Source: Leptidea sinapis (Eukaryota > Arthropoda > Insecta > Lepidoptera > Pieridae). Taken from it: DNA of 64,000 nt. Below the pieces are notes generated by a model. It saw only the letters and a program-made list of their open reading frames with translations. It did not search any database and had not been told where the DNA came from. The DNA lies in NCBI RefSeq assembly GCF_905404315.1, contig NC_066282.1, positions 892,501 to 956,500 of the forward strand. Reading direction: 5' to 3'. Shown here in pieces: positions 20,630-35,300 of this stretch (its first letter is position 1; every line of letters begins with the position of its first letter). The position numbers were made by a program, and so were the translations under genes.

Positions 20630-22965
20630 GTCATGATGAATGAAATAAAGGAACTTCAAAACCAGTTCGACAAACTCCAGATCGAAAAAAAAGCAGTAGC
20701 ATCGAATGATGTGAGTAACAGCGATACCGGTCGCGAAGCAGGAGACGGGTGAAAGACGGGTCACGCGCAATGCGAGGAGAATCACGCACAAATCGACAAC
20801 CCCTAACCCTGCCGCTACCCCGCCTGCGCCGGCGCACAGCACAGCTATACAGTCGCAGCATGCGGACGCGCCAGTAGTCACTCCACTGACCAGTCTCAGA
20901 ATAATGCCACTTTGCGACCGCACGTCAGTCAGCTTGCGGTAACTCCGCAGCGCAGGCCTCCGCCAGCTTTACCGGTAGCTCCTCCCAACCCTAGAGATGT
21001 GAAAACGGCAGAGCATGCGAGTGACCATGACGAATAGAACGAAGTAAATTATAAAAAAAAGTGTCCGCCGCGGTGGCGCATCGTAATATTAGGAATGGGT
21101 GCAACCGATAAAGAACTATTTATCTGTAGAGAGAGTCAGAAAATTACACGCATGAGTTTTCAAGTCCGAGACAACATGAATAAAAAGAAACCAGGCCCTT
21201 GCTATCACTCAAGAGAACTAACCCGATCCCATACCCACTACTCGTCGTTCTCTATCTCCGTAACGTCCATTCAATTCGACTTTCAGCGCCTGACCATCAC
21301 ACGTAACGCCACGCCACCACCTAAGTTCTCAATAAAACGCTTGTTCACAATAGCGAATAAAGCAAACTTTTCGAAAGCCCTTGCATCAGTTGACTGGGAA
21401 TCATTATAGAGCGCGCAGGAAATGACTTTCATGCACTAGCAGAAGCTCTGCTGGCCTTAATAGTTAATAAATTTGTAGTAAGTTTTCTAAAAGGAATTAA
21501 GAAATTTTAAAAATCTGTTATTAGACGTCTTAAACTTTAAAAAATCGTTTCTTAATAATACTGACCTAATTGCTATCACCGAAAAATATTAAAATAAATA
21601 TAAAACAATGTTAAAAGAGAAAAGAACTAAATACTACTCTGGTCTGATTCGTGACCATCCGAATAAAGCAAAATGTATGTGGAATGTAATTCATTCAGAA
21701 CTTGGCCGAGGAAACCGTGAGAGAATCGATTATACCAACCTTATACGGAACGCTGATGGAGCTGCTTTAAGCAGTTGGCTGATGCAATGAATCTCGAGTT
21801 CACTACCGCCGCCAGCAAGTACGGCGCCCCGTTGGCTGATATTGCTTACGCATACAACTGTCTCTGTACTAAATCGAATGGATGTAACTCGTCGATAAGG
21901 CTTACGTATTTTACCCCAGACGAGATAATGCAAATTGTTATTAAGTACATAGCCCCTAAGAAGAGTACAGACTTGTATGGTATATCAGCTAACCTACTCC
22001 GTGCCGTCGCTAACCCACTTGCATGCATAATTGCCTACCTTTTCAACGCCTATTTTCGCAAAGGTATAATATATCCGTCTGCTCTCAAGCGAGTATACAT
22101 ATCCCCGCTATATAAAGGCAAAGCTAAAATAGTTGGCATCAAGTCTTACGGGCTGATACCGATAGTCCCCGCCTTCAGCAAAATATTCGAAGTGGGTTTG
22201 AAGCACAGGCTCCTGTCCTTCATAGGAGATCGCGACTTGACGACTGACAGGCAATACGCCTACAGAGCTGGACGCGCCACTACGGACCTGGTGCGCGAGG
22301 TGGTATGGAGGCGGGCCAGCTCTCCTGTGCTGCGACTTCTCGCGCGCGTTTGACTTAGCTGGTCACCAACTTATCGCTAATAAACTTAACTATACGCGGT
22401 CCGGCCCTGTCCTTGGTACTATAATTCTTGTCCAAGAGATCTCAGACTGTTGTAGGGCAAAACGGAAGCTTTAAGTCATCTGAGATGGTCACGACCCTCG
22501 GAGACCCCCAGGGCTCTTGTCTGTCTAACACTCTGTTCAGCCTTCTGCTAAACAACTTGCCCGAAGCGGTCGGCGACGCAGAGGTATTTATGAACGCAGA
22601 CGACGTCGCCGCCATTGTCACCGCACAGACGACATTCGAGTTGCAGCATAGGCTAAGCTCAGTTGTTCAAAAACTTGAGCAGTGGTTCCGATCAAACGGT
22701 CTAGCTCTGAATAGAGATAAAACTTGTTTTATGTCATTCTACCTGAATGGTACACCACCGCCGCCTCTCACAGTCACCGCGGGCGATGCCCCAGTAGAGA
22801 TAGTACAATCATTGCTCGGATTTTATTTGGATAGTAGCCTCACCTGAGATGTCCACATTGACGAGCTCTGCTCTAGACTGGGTCGGTCGTCTTTGCATTA
22901 CGCCGGCTCGCCAGCACCGCATTTCGCAGCGTGATAGTCTCGTGCTATCATCGTATCAATTACGA
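20630..22965 (+). mobile_element. Decayed LINE (copy D) with reverse-transcriptase remnants
   Basis: A leading coiled-coil-like stretch (MNEIKELQNQFDKLQIEKK, 20635-20695) and a proline-rich GC-richer region may be ORF1. From 21600 on: WNVIHSELGRG, DLYGISANLLRAV, ALKRVYISPLYKGK, KIFEVGLKHRLLSF (21900-22220), CDFSRAFDLAGHQL (motif A, near 22330-22372), LGDPQGSCLSNTLFS (motif B) and MNADDVAA (box C, where the usual aromatic residue before ADD is Asn). Several frame changes and stops mark it as dead. It is unlike the other LINEs here. Confidence 0.75.
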
Positions 22966-23494
22966 TTAGCTAAACGTGCTGTTCGTCTCGTCCCTTATTG
23001 TCATAAAAAAAAGTGTGATGATGCTTGATGTGAAACGTCGGGTGCAGGCGAATGAGCATCGATAGCGATCAGTTATCACACGGACGTTACATGAGAAAGA
23101 TTCAAGGCTCCGTGGATAACTACTGACTGATAAGCTTAAGTTGAAGGGCGCCACGAACGCTGTTTGGATTGAGGTTAAGTGGACCACTTTACTGTCAGTC
23201 ATTATTCAAATTGTTTATGTAATTAGGGGTCATTCCATTTGAGGCTACAAGTTTGTAATATAACGGAGACGGACACCACACCACACCATACCAATGTAAC
23301 CCTTCGATTCCGGACCATAGTAACACTTTTTACTATTCCAAAAAAACATTTTTAATGAACATGTCGGCCGTTTTAGAATTCGACCTGTTACTTTTTTATT
23401 GTTGTTATTACAGCGATAATAGTAATAGACACGAGAGAGGCGATGGCTAGTCCATCCGTCATGCCCGTGAACGGGTGCTACTTGTGGTGGCAGC

Positions 23495-24050
23495 CTAAAT
23501 AGGCAAGGCGAGCGGGCCCGATGGCATTCCCCCGATGGTGCTGCGAACATGTGCTACGGAACTGGCGCCGGTCCTTACCCGTCATTTCCGGCTCTCCTAC
23601 TCATCAGGCATAGTCTCGAAATTATGGAAGGCGGCTTTAGTGCACCCGATACTTAAGAAAGGTGTACGCTCGGATCCGTCCAACTACCGCTCTATTGCCA
23701 TTACCTCCATTTTCTCCAAAGTAATGGAGTCAATCATCAATCGCCAGCTCTTGGGATACCTAGAGGAACACCAGCTGATCAACTGTTGCCAGTACGGTTT
23801 CTGTCAGGGTCGCTCAGCTGGTGATCTTCTTGCATATCTGACCCATAAATGGGCGCAAGCGGTTGAGTCGAAGGGAGAGGCGTTGGCGGTGAGTTTGGTC
23901 ATAACGAAGGCCTTCGATCGGGTGTGGCATAAAGTACTTATAGCGAAACTGCCATCCTATGAACTTCCCGAGAAGTAGTGCATCTCTCCAGATGACCGCG
24001 GAATTGGCAATCGCTCGTGATATCAAGACCCAGGTATGTTAGACTGTAAG
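23495..24050 (+). mobile_element. LINE reverse-transcriptase fragment (copy E) with 3' repeat end
   Basis: The plus strand encodes KLWKAALVHPILKKG, NYRSIAITSIFSKVMESI, YGFCQGRSAGDLLAYLTHKW and ITKAFDRVWHKVLIAKLPSY to a stop near 23976. The usual motif A start LDI/LDL reads VIT. The trailing ATGACCGCGGAATTGGCAATC wording also occurs near 33080. A smaller piece of the same family lies at 58440-58650. CR1/Jockey type is likely. Confidence 0.8.
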
Positions 24051-24601
24051 GGAAGTAATGATGTTTAATGTGTAACCACTAGTTTTAGTAACTAATATTC
24101 TGGCCACCATCAAATACTATTTCAACAGTTACAGATTTTTTTAGTAATAAAATTACGTAAGACATGAGATATATTGAAATTTTTTGCAATATTTAATTGT
24201 TTCACATTCAATTATAAAATCTTCTTTTGTTATTAAAGTTTATTATGTAAGTCCTTTATTTATATATATTGATTAAACTATTAAATTTAAAAAAATGTAT
24301 TTCTATAATTATTTGTAGGTATATATAGAGACATTAATAATATTGATAATTTAAATCGTCTTTCAAACCCCATACCTCATCGATCATAAAATATAAAAGC
24401 AACGTTCCAACTTCCAGTCGCTAATCTCACTGACACAAGTCACGCTGTAATACTATCCATAGATTATTTCACATTACAGCCGCTATAATACTCTTCTTTT
24501 TGATTTACAACAATTACATAATATAAGCTACTTTATGCTTCTACAACATGATCCCAAAAAATGTACAAAACTATTATTATATAGATAGATATTAGATATG
24601 A

Positions 24602-25155
24602 CAGGCGGGACTACCTAAGCAAAAATTGAAATTTAGTTTAGTATGAAACGTGCAGACATCTATACATACATACATATAAATAAAATTGGAGTGTCTGATT
24701 GTAATATTGAAATAATCGTTTTTTACTACATGTATATGAATATATATACGGTACATCACCAAAATAACATTTTTAACAATTTTTTTTCTGTCTGTTTTAT
24801 CTGGCTAATCTCTGAAACGGCTGGATCGATTTTGACGGTACTTGTATTGGCAGGTAGCTGATGTAATAAGGAGTAACTTAGGCTATTTAAAATAAAATAA
24901 AGTAACGTTACAATGTCCAAGAAACGGTCTAACTCTAAAAATAAATTATATGGCAAAGCAACGTTTGCCAGGTCAGCTAGTTTGACATAAGTTTGAAATA
25001 GTAGTTATTACAGTATCGCGATTGGCCACGAAGTATAATCCGGCTAAGTTTGAAAGCGAACAGTAGCTTAAAACGTAGGGGATTACGGCTATCTCCGTTT
25101 ATTACAAGATCCGTCATCTGTCAATCTATCAATGACTGCACGTTTCATACAATCT
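24602..25155 (+). repeat. Dispersed repeat family R, copy 2, interrupted by a Helitron
   Basis: The left part (CAAAAATTGAAATTTAGTTT, 24620-24640) and right part (TTGACATAAGTTTGAAATAG from 24982) match copy 3 at 46.6 and 49.5 kb. The Helitron at 24659-24980 splits it. Confidence 0.75.
24659..24980 (+). mobile_element. Non-autonomous Helitron, 322 bp
   Basis: It starts TCTATACATACATACATA after A24658 and ends CCAGGTCAGCTAG before T24981. It is a sibling of the Helitron at 2020-2336. No coding sequence. Confidence 0.85.
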
Positions 25156-25561
25156 AAAAATATTTGAGTATGGAATTTATTTTAATTGGTGCACAGTACA
25201 TAGTTCACAAAATAAGGGAAATACACCATTCTTACTATAAAGTATGTACTCACAAAAGCCATAAAACAAGGGAAAATCAAATTTTTCTTAAATTAATACT
25301 GTTTTTGCTATCACTGTCCAACAAATAAAGGTACAATGTACGAGTTTTAACTAGAAAATACAAATCTTGATTTGGTTATCGATTGTCTTGGTACAAATTC
25401 ATTGTCCTGTTTTCTTTTCGCAAAGAGCGAAGTGTCCTAGAAGTATTGGCCCTTCAGGGATCCCGGTCTTACAGGTGATCGTCCTGATGCAGGATCGCGA
25501 CACATTCACCTCGTAGTACCTTTAACAAAGATATTTTCGAGTTGATAAAAAATATTTGAAA

Positions 25562-25943
25562 ACACGGACTAGTAAAAAAATTAGGACTCCGTGTCACCTT
25601 ACATTACAGTGTAGCACAAAAACAAGACGATTAACGTGTTAATACATAGCCCATACATACGCACACACCTACACTACTAGAGGCCGATAGGCGGCCATTA
25701 TGAGAATTGTCATCGCCTGTAACAGATCAGTTTGCGTCTCAATAAAATATTTTAAAAATGCCATTGTGCGTTGTGAAAAAGTGTAAAAACGATACTATAT
25801 AAGTATTTGTGGCCATATATGATTATTTAAGGGAGAAAAAATTGTGTAACTATCATCCTCCGTAACCGCACACACACTAGCATAACGGTGCTTCACTTGC
25901 TAATATCACGGCGCGGAGTCCTTCTTTTTTTACTCGTCCGTGT
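25562..25943 (+). mobile_element. Miniature THAP-type (P-element-like) DNA transposon
   Basis: The ends are inverted repeats: ACACGGACTAGTAAAAAAA...GGACTCCG at left, and CGGAGTCC...TTTTTTTACTCGTCCGTGT at right. TTGAAA flanks both sides (25556-25561 and 25944-25949), a possible target duplication. At 25758 an ORF starts MPLCVVKKCKNDTI and stops at 25802; this is the opening of a THAP zinc-finger domain (C-x4-C), the DNA-binding domain of P-element-like transposases. The rest of the transposase is gone, so this is a 382-bp deletion derivative. Confidence 0.7.
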
Positions 25944-26303
25944 TTGAAAATTGTTTTTTTTAATATTCGAAAGGAATCAAAGCTTTTGAAATGCAATCAA
26001 AACATCTACCTACGCTCAATTTGGAATTCACAATTTAGAATTCACATTGTTTACTAATTACCAACAGATTATGGTTTTTGCAAGTTTTTTTTTGTTTTTG
26101 CGATTTACTTCTATATAATTTATGAAACGTAGTTTCTGCTCCATAGAGCCTTGTGACAAAGATAAAATAACAAACAGATTTATACTGTTGTCGATATCTA
26201 CTATAATAATGTCGTTGTCTCTCATGTCTGCTATAATAATGTAATGTCAGGAAAACATAAAATTACAATACGATTCATACGAGTGGCTAAATACTGTATA
26301 ATC

Positions 26304-29300
26304 TCACCTCACTTTCCAGTTACAAACATTTTCCACGGGAACGTAGAAACCAGGCTCGTTAAGCAAAAGATATTGCTGCAGGCATCCAAATTCCGGCTCA
26401 ACTTCCACGGGGTAAGCGAAGAGAAATTCGGAGCCCGAGTTGCCAGCCTCACTGTCTTGCTGGCGATCGGTGGGTACACTACGCCCCACTAAAACTACCT
26501 TTGTGTTATGCCCCCTCGCATCCGTCATGTTCAATTGCATATTAAGGAGCTGGTCTTCATGACCTGACAACGTTTTTGTCACAACACACGCTATCAGCGT
26601 CTTCTGGATGGGGAAATCGCTAAAAAACAACCTGGAAGTGCGATGCTCGCTGTAGATTTCATCAGAGGGGTTGATCTTGAGACACGAGCCGCCCGTGAAG
26701 CTATCCTCGAAGAACGGCTCAAAGCACTCCTGCTCGTCAGATAGGTATCCCAGTGCAAAACGAATTTTTCCAACTTTTTTCCCTAGACGTATGTTGATCG
26801 ACATCCTCAACATTGATGGATCATTTTTGCTTCTGTTCGGGAGCTCTTCAACTTCCACAGGCGCCTCCTCATTTTCGGCTGTTGCAGGTTCATCGTGCAA
26901 TACATTGGACAATTCTTGCTTCGAGATTTTCTTTAAAATGTCTGATTCACTTCCATTAGTGTCACAGGCACATGAATGCTCGGAATTCTTTTTGTCTATA
27001 TTGATACTACTCTCTGGTATATATTTCAAAGTAATCTCCGTACTAGTCATGTTGATCGAATCAACTTTACTTTGCTCTATGGTCTTGCGATATCGGAGTA
27101 TACCCTGTTTGTTTAACAACAATCCTGTTTCAGATAATTTCAAGATCCCCTCAGTAGTAGACAACACGTATCCATGTGGTCCTAGCGCCGAGTTCGGCTG
27201 GTACTGCATGTGGCGTAAATTAAACCACGGGGTATGACTGATTACCTGTTTAATAACAAATTATGTTAAATAATGTTATGAACTAAAATATATCGTAGGA
27301 ATCACGTATTAATATTTAAATACAAACAGAAATGTATAATATGCTTTCCCATACAATATATATTAGTATATATTAGTGAGATAAAAATGATCACCAACAA
27401 ATTAAGAAAATGCTATTCTGTCATATAGCCTCAACTAAAAACTAAGTTTTCAAACCTCTCCATATAACCATCTCTTCGACCCTTGACCTCTACAAAAAGA
27501 AGTCTTAAAAGGCAGCTCGCTGGGTAACCTCGTGTTCAGGTAGGGCCAGAGACTACACCAGAGCGCGCGGTCCCTCAGCAGAAACTGTTCATATTTGGTG
27601 AGATGTTGAGCCCCTGCCACCATGTTGTGGTCTCCGTCGGACAATGCCTCGTGAGTCCAGGCCGGTGCAAAGATTGCCAGAGAACATCCGTAGCTGTGAG
27701 CCAGTTCCACAGCCTGACAAGAAAATAGATTAATAAATATGTTTTGTCATCCATATTGAGCATTGTCTACACCTTAGTTTGGATTCCCGAATAGGGATTT
27801 AAAGTTAAGGAATATCTAATAGGTACCTCTACTATATAAATTTAAATATAGAATTTTTATATATAAAAAAACTTGTGTAATCGACTAAGCTCTGCAGTAT
27901 TTGCGATAAAAAAAATTATGCAGCTGATGTTGAGACTTGTATATTTCAGCTACTTTCATAGTGTCATGTCCTACGGAATTATATTGTGGGGTAGGGCTGC
28001 AGATATTGACAACATATTTGTGCTGCAGAAAAGGGCAATTCGAGCAGTCAATAAAATGCGTTACGGAAGTGATTCATTAACAGAAAACATATTAGCCAAT
28101 TTAAAAAGAATAGTGATGTAGATAATGTCAATACTCGAAACAAATATAAACTCGCAATTCCATCTACTAGGCTCCGTAGAATTGTTTAGTCTTTTAAACT
28201 GGATTGTGTTATTTTATAATAAACTCCCAAATGATATTCAAATATTACCTATTAAAAAATTTAAATGTTTCGTAAAAAATAAAATAATATCTATAACCGC
28301 CTATTGTAAGGCGAAAGATTATATAAATGATAAAGATGTTGGAATTAATGTTTCTAAATCTTGTTAATGAATATTGTTATACTCATTTGAATGCTATTGT
28401 AACTTTTGTACTTCATTCTGACTTGCACTAAATAACTTATAAAGTTTTACAGTGAATAAAGATTTTTTTGAATTTGAATTTGAGTACCTATATTATGTCT
28501 ACTTATAAGCTGTTAATTTATCTTTTTTTTTTGGGTATTATGGTAAGCGGCATCACTAAACCTCTCGCGTGTTGAACTGTCCTCCACCATAAAAGTTCCG
28601 GCCCCACACGTCGATGCCGATGTAGAGATCGGTGAGCCGGTCCCCTGCCGCCTGGGCGCTGCTCTTCACATCTGCTTCGTCCCAGGAGTAGTTCGTGAAG
28701 AAACCGTCCACAATGTCGAAAAAGGCTCTGAACAAAATGGGTTACTTACACTTTCTTGTAAATTCATAATTGATTCTCTAGAGGAGAAAAAGTTATATGA
28801 TGGAATATTATTTCGAGAAAGTTTGGCGTGGAAGCAATTTTGAAAAAATTACGTCTAGGCAACTTGTTTTTTTACCCTGACACTGTTTGCAGAACGAGAA
28901 GGTACTGTTTGTTACTCCAATCGAAATTATTTAAATTCCAAAATTTAAAATAACATCGATCGTTGCCGCATCATTGATTGACAAAAGTCCACCAGGTTCA
29001 ACTTGTCCACAGGAAATAGAAATAGTTACATCGTAGTTCAAAACTAACGGTTGAACATTGACTCTTCAAAATCCGGAAACTCAAGCACCTTTAATGACAG
29101 CTTGCTGTTTCCATCAGGATTTGGATATCCAATTATTTTGAGCATACATACGATACGATGGACTTGATGGTTTGTGATTACCGCGACCCACACGCTCACA
29201 AGAGCGTTGCCAATCTTACAAAGAGTCGAAGAAACTGTGAATGGATTCGAAAATCGAAAATACATTGGTACATGGCGGGCGAGCATCGAACCGCGGCTTT

Positions 29301-32300
29301 AATATGGTGTATCTGTCAATCTTACTTGTTCTTTTGGTTGAGACCATTCTGCCAGTTAAGGTTACCCTCCACCGTAACGCTGTCATACCAGATGAGGACG
29401 GGCTCATCCAATTCCTGGTGCAGGGTTCTGTGGAGGTAGCCCACGAACTGCAGCAACACTTCCGGTTTCGATATCTGTTGTAATTAACTGTGTCAATAGT
29501 CAACTCATTAAAATTTAAATAAATATTTTTCAGATGCTATGAAATAAAATCCTCAACCAACGTGATCGTCTACGTTCTTACAAGGCCACAGCCACGTCCA
29601 GATATTAACAGCTAGATAGACGTGTCCATTCTATATCAATCAATTTTCTATTTCAATCTTCTTTTTCTCTTTAGTTCCAGAACTTTCTTTCTCTTGAATA
29701 TTTCGTTATAAGTTTAAGCCTGAGAAAATTATTGATGTGGAGCATCTTGAGTAAATATTTATGGAACTTTCTTTCTGATATCACCAACTTGTTGACTGAA
29801 CTGCGTTCTGTGGCATTTTTGGATCGATACGACGTGACACCTTAAGGGTATTACCATATTTAAAGTAGGCAACGTCGTTGAGGGCGTGGGCGACAATGAG
29901 GAGGGTGACTGCAACAACTTACGCTCCCTATTATAAACAAAAATATCTAAGAGAGAGAACGTTAGTAGTTACCTTATTTTCTATATTAAGCAACCAGCCA
30001 TCAAATTTGAGAGATTTAGCGATTGCAACCAACGCACTTGCCAGGTTTTTCCACTCCACCTCGCTCCGCAGAACGCGGTTCCAGAAGGCCACACCGTCCG
30101 CCCATTCCGTTATCACGGTGCCTGTCGAGGGGTACATTAATTTTACTCTGAATAGTTCTCCAATCTCGACCATAGCGGACAGGAAATGACATCAATAACT
30201 AAATTTGTTAAATAAAAGCTCATAGAACTAACTTATAGAATCCCTGTCACAATGCCAAGAGGCCATTGTAAAGGGCGCGCATTTTCAGAAATAATTATAA
30301 CTATAGTACCGATAGTAATCGAATTGGACGGCGTATTACATATCTCTCACAACTGTAGATTATGGTGATATTCCGACTTAAAGCGAGACCAAAAGGAATG
30401 GACGAGTGAGTCTAACAACGAATATCGTGAAAGAAGGTTTGCCCGTTCGTTACTATGATTAGGCGCAGGCAGAAACGCTAGCGTAGCGTTTGATAAAAAA
30501 TGTGAAGGGGTTAACGCGCTAGGTTCTGAAGGATTAGAACTTAATAAGTAGAGTGGACGACTATTTAGAATTGCCTCTATTTGTGTTAATACGGTTATGA
30601 ATTCCTCGTATGTTAATAATTGAGTACCTATGACTCTAGCTAAGTGTGACTTCACATATTTAATATTAGCCTCCCAAATGCCCCCAAAGTGAGGTGCAAT
30701 GGGTGGATAGAGCTTCCACTCGATGCGGAGCTTCGAGAGTTCGTGTGAAAAAGTAGAAAGATATTCGTCTAATAGTAAAAATTACGAAGTTCACTAAAAC
30801 GCATAACATGAATGTTTAGATGGGATGTATACCAGAACATTACCATGTCATTCTGGTATTTCTGTGTGATAGATATATTAAATCAAATCAAAACAGTTTA
30901 TTGAAAGTAGGTATTTCAAAATACACTTTTTCAAGTCAAATAATTACAATAATAATTTATACGTCATCATTAGAAAATACAAATAATATAAATATAAAAT
31001 ATAGCAATGTCATTCATTCAAACATATATCTTAAAAACTAATCAAGGGCACTTGAGAGCAATATAGCTATGATATTTTTAGGACCAAGCATTCTAGTCAT
31101 TAATATAATCGACTACCTCATAGCTTTTTAACTTTCTCAATTAGTTTACTTTTAACATGAGATTTAAATCTATTTAGCGATAAGCAAGTTACGTCATCAG
31201 GATTTTTTTTTTAAAATCGTATGCAGTTCCCCATAAACGCGTTGTTCACTTTTGTTAATCTAAAACAGGGATTAGTTAACTACTTTTTGCTAACTTCTTA
31301 TATTTACATTATATACATCACTTATAAGACGAACACTAGTATATTCCCACGCAGACTTTACGGGGCCGCTAGTTACAAATAAATTAGTATATTATCCATG
31401 AGTATAATCCTTTATTTGATTCAACAATATTTACCCAATACTTTAACCCCATGAGCATGTCCGACGTTGATCCAGCCCAATGGTGGTATAGTGATCAAGT
31501 GGTGGCTGAAGTAAATGAATATGTCGATCCCGGACCAATGGTAAAACGTGTAGGCGTCATAGTTCTCTGTACCATCGATCACACTGTAATTAGAATTATT
31601 TATGAAAATTGTTATGATATAATATTTATTATATTATTCAATTGCAGCATAACTATGTTTGTTCAATAAATTATTATCATATTTATAATAATAGCTAATC
31701 CGAAACCTTTTACACGCCACGAGTGGTGTTTGTGAAACTAGTGATCCGAAAGTCTGATACTGAGTTCTTGTAAGACCCAAAGAGAATTTAAACACGGTAA
31801 GGCGTTCTTTATCAAAAATTTTAGAAAAACTTGGCCAGACCATCCATTTAATTTATACGTCTAGATAGATAGACTGTGACAGAGCCTTCCAAAATGTCGA
31901 AGAAAAACGCACACACACACACACTGGACGCGAGTGAAAGATGCAGCTGTCATACACACGTGGAGTGATAAGCCTGGCCTATTGTCATGCGTTGCCTAAC
32001 AACAAGAGTCTCTATCTATACGTATTAAGTATCTATTGAAATATTATTATGTCGAGTATTACATAGAATAAGTTTATAATAATTTCAAGTTTTGGTCGGG
32101 CTTTCTAAAATATGATACATTGGGAACGCAGCAATCACCTCAGGCTATTTTATAAATAAATTAAATTGTGATAAAATTTTATCTATCAATGTACCGTTAG
32201 GCCTGTTGAGTTTTTACACCCTTTCTTCTCAGGACAGGGATATTTCTCAGGTCAAGGCTTTTTTTGAATGAATCGATTAGTGGTCTTAAAACCCTATTTT

Positions 32301-35300
32301 TGAATCTTCTTATATATATTCCATTTAAGCGTAAAAGATACAGTTTTATTATTATTTCTTTAACCAAGTAGCAGAGTGTGGTGCCGATCCAACAGCTGCG
32401 TAGCAGTTACGCAGTGGCAAAAAAAAAGGGTAATGAGGTCTAACACTCGGTTAATGATTATGTACTAAAGATTGATTTGTTTCAATATCTTAAGGTTTCG
32501 TATCCGGCCTTGTAACAACACTCCCTATGAGTGCAGAATGGCTCCCGAAATACGTTATAGGGTATATGCATGATTTTATATAATTCTTATTTTTTTCATG
32601 GAAAAGAAGGACAAACGAACGTTCGGGTCACCTGGTGTTAAGTGATCACCGCCGCCCACATTATCTTGCAACACCAGAGGAAACGAACTGTGGAAGACCG
32701 CCACACATCAAGATGGTGGGGTATCCTAATTAGTGGTGTGTCGTGTGAAGGTGGAATTCGGCGGCAGGAATCAGGTGAAATAGCTCTTCGGAACTCTCCC
32801 CGTGATAAATGCGGTAGAAGACATCCAATGAAGCAGACTGATCCAGCCGTTCATAGAGGACTAGGTCCACGACAATTCGATCAGCTATGCGTCGCACGTG
32901 GTCAAATGGATCGAGCTGATACAGGGCTGCGCCGGAAGAGATGACAGCAATTGTCCATATGTGACCGGACCTGCGCATTGTAGAGCGCTAGAATTTGGCC
33001 GGCTTGAAGTATTGCCGCGCTCTATTAATGACGCCCAGCTTCTTTGAAGCCAATTTGACTTTGCCCTCCTGATGACCGAGGAATTGACAATCGCTCGAAA
33101 TTTCGACACTCACTATTCTGATACTATGCGAGGCTTTAAGGGATTTCGAAGACCAGTGATATTTTTTTAGATCAAATTTGATTTTTTACATCCTTACAGT
33201 TATCAAACACGTGAAATTATAGATAAGAACATACCTTAATTAAAAAATAAATATTCGCGCCGTTTGCACGGGGTTTCTGTGACGTCAGAGTCTATGTCAA
33301 AAATGTATATCTTATGAATATATTTTTATTTTTTATTTTATTATGATCCAGTATTAAAAAATACATACAACTTCAAATTTTCACCCTTCTTCGATCAACA
33401 CCTATTTGAATATCGCGATTTTAATATTATTCTATTCCATCCACCGATACGCAATAGAGAGTTGCAAGATAGCATTGAATATAATGATTATTGTAGTACG
33501 ATATATTTGATAAAAGGCATAAAAGGCATTTATTTTCTCAAAATTGTTTCCTTTAGAATTCTTTTTGATGTCATTTCTAATAACTACTAGATACATTCAT
33601 TAACGCGCGCTCACACACGAAACATTGCGATCAACCAGTAAATTAAAAATAATTCAGTTAAAGTGATAACTACGAGTTTTTAGTGATAAAAACACAAGTG
33701 CAATCATTCACCTACAATTATTCTGTGAAATATCTATATATAAACAGTCTCTGTAAGTGTTTCTAATCATTTATTTTACTTTATAATTCGTATAAAGTGA
33801 CAACACAAACAAAACGTATAAGCGACGACAAATATTGCGTGGCGTTTTTATTTTAACTTACCCTCAAAGTTTATATTTGATATACTTGAACAATATTTCA
33901 CGAAAAAGTATTTCGTGGCTTTTCTACAAATAAACAATCACCATAAATATTTGAACATGGATTGCTTTAAATGTTTAAAAAATCTTAACGACAAGGATAC
34001 TATTAAATGCTCTTTATGTAGTATGAGTACACATTATTACTGCGTGGAACTTACTGAAACAGACTTCAAAAAGATATTACCCATGAACAAAATTAAATGG
34101 AAGTGTCCTACATGCAAGGGTAAAAAGAATACTAGTGCTGTAGGAACATCCATCTCACCTAAAGGAGGTATAATATCGTCATCGGTTTTGAATGTTGACA
34201 CCGAGACCCTCACCCGATACATAGACACTAAATTGGCGAGCTTCAGGCAGCAACTGCGTGAAGACATCAGCTCGGCTGTTTTGGAAGTTTCTAAAGCACT
34301 TCGAGATGATATAAACAAGCTCGAGCAGCGTATGGACTCTTGGGATGAACGGTTATCGCAACTGGAGAGGGATCACTCATTTCATTCAAATGAAGCATTA
34401 GGTAGTGATATCAAGCAAGAAAATAACGCGCTTCGCACAGACCTACATTTACTGACGACAAAGTTTGATGAGCTCGACCAGGCTTCTCGTAGCTGTAATG
34501 TCGAGATACAAAACATACCAGAGCGGAAAGGCGAAAATCTAATACAATTGTCGTTAGAAATTAGTAAGATCCTAGGCGTCGAGTTGAATCATAGTGATAT
34601 TAGGAACGTGCACCGCGTGGCTCCAGGCCTACCCACGACCCGCCCCAAGAACATTATATTGCAACTGACAACTCGACGGCAACGTGACGACCTAATCGGT
34701 GCCGCGCGATCGCGAAGGTCACTTACGACGACTCAAATGTTTGGTACACCAACAAGTGCCGCCGCGGCCGTTTCCACCACCAATATCCGCTTCTTTATAA
34801 ACGAACACCTAACTCTTAAAAACAAAATTCTTTTTAGTAAGACTCGCACATTAGCTAAGGAAAAGGGTTATAAATATGTATGGGTAAGAAATAGTAATAT
34901 ATTAGTACGTAAGAAAGATGATTCAAGGATAATTCATGTGCGATGCGTTGATGATTTAGCCAAAATATCATGACTCCTACAAATTATTATCACATGTTTA
35001 TTGGTAGACCTTTTATATCTCTTGTTTTTTGTCGTCACTGCAAACTATTACGTTTTGTTCTTTATATTACCTAAAATTATTTACGTGCTATGGAAAGACT
35101 CAGGTGATGACGATACACGGTTACTTAAGCTTAAATATGATTTAATGTATTGCTTATGTACATCAGCTGAAAGAAAAATGTACAAATTTTATTTATTAGA
35201 ATTCACTTTATGTCCCGGGATACTAATTTATGTACGCTTTTACAACTATACTTCCTTTTTTACGGTGTTTAATTTATGTTTTAATTTTATTATTATAAGG

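Noticed and set aside
26671..27237. 188-codon plus-strand ORF
   Set aside because: It is the antisense of ENGASE exon 7, which has the conserved protein motifs.
31371..31375. Possible Helitron 3' end CGCTAG before T
   Set aside because: Only a short match, and the body and left end are not recognisable.
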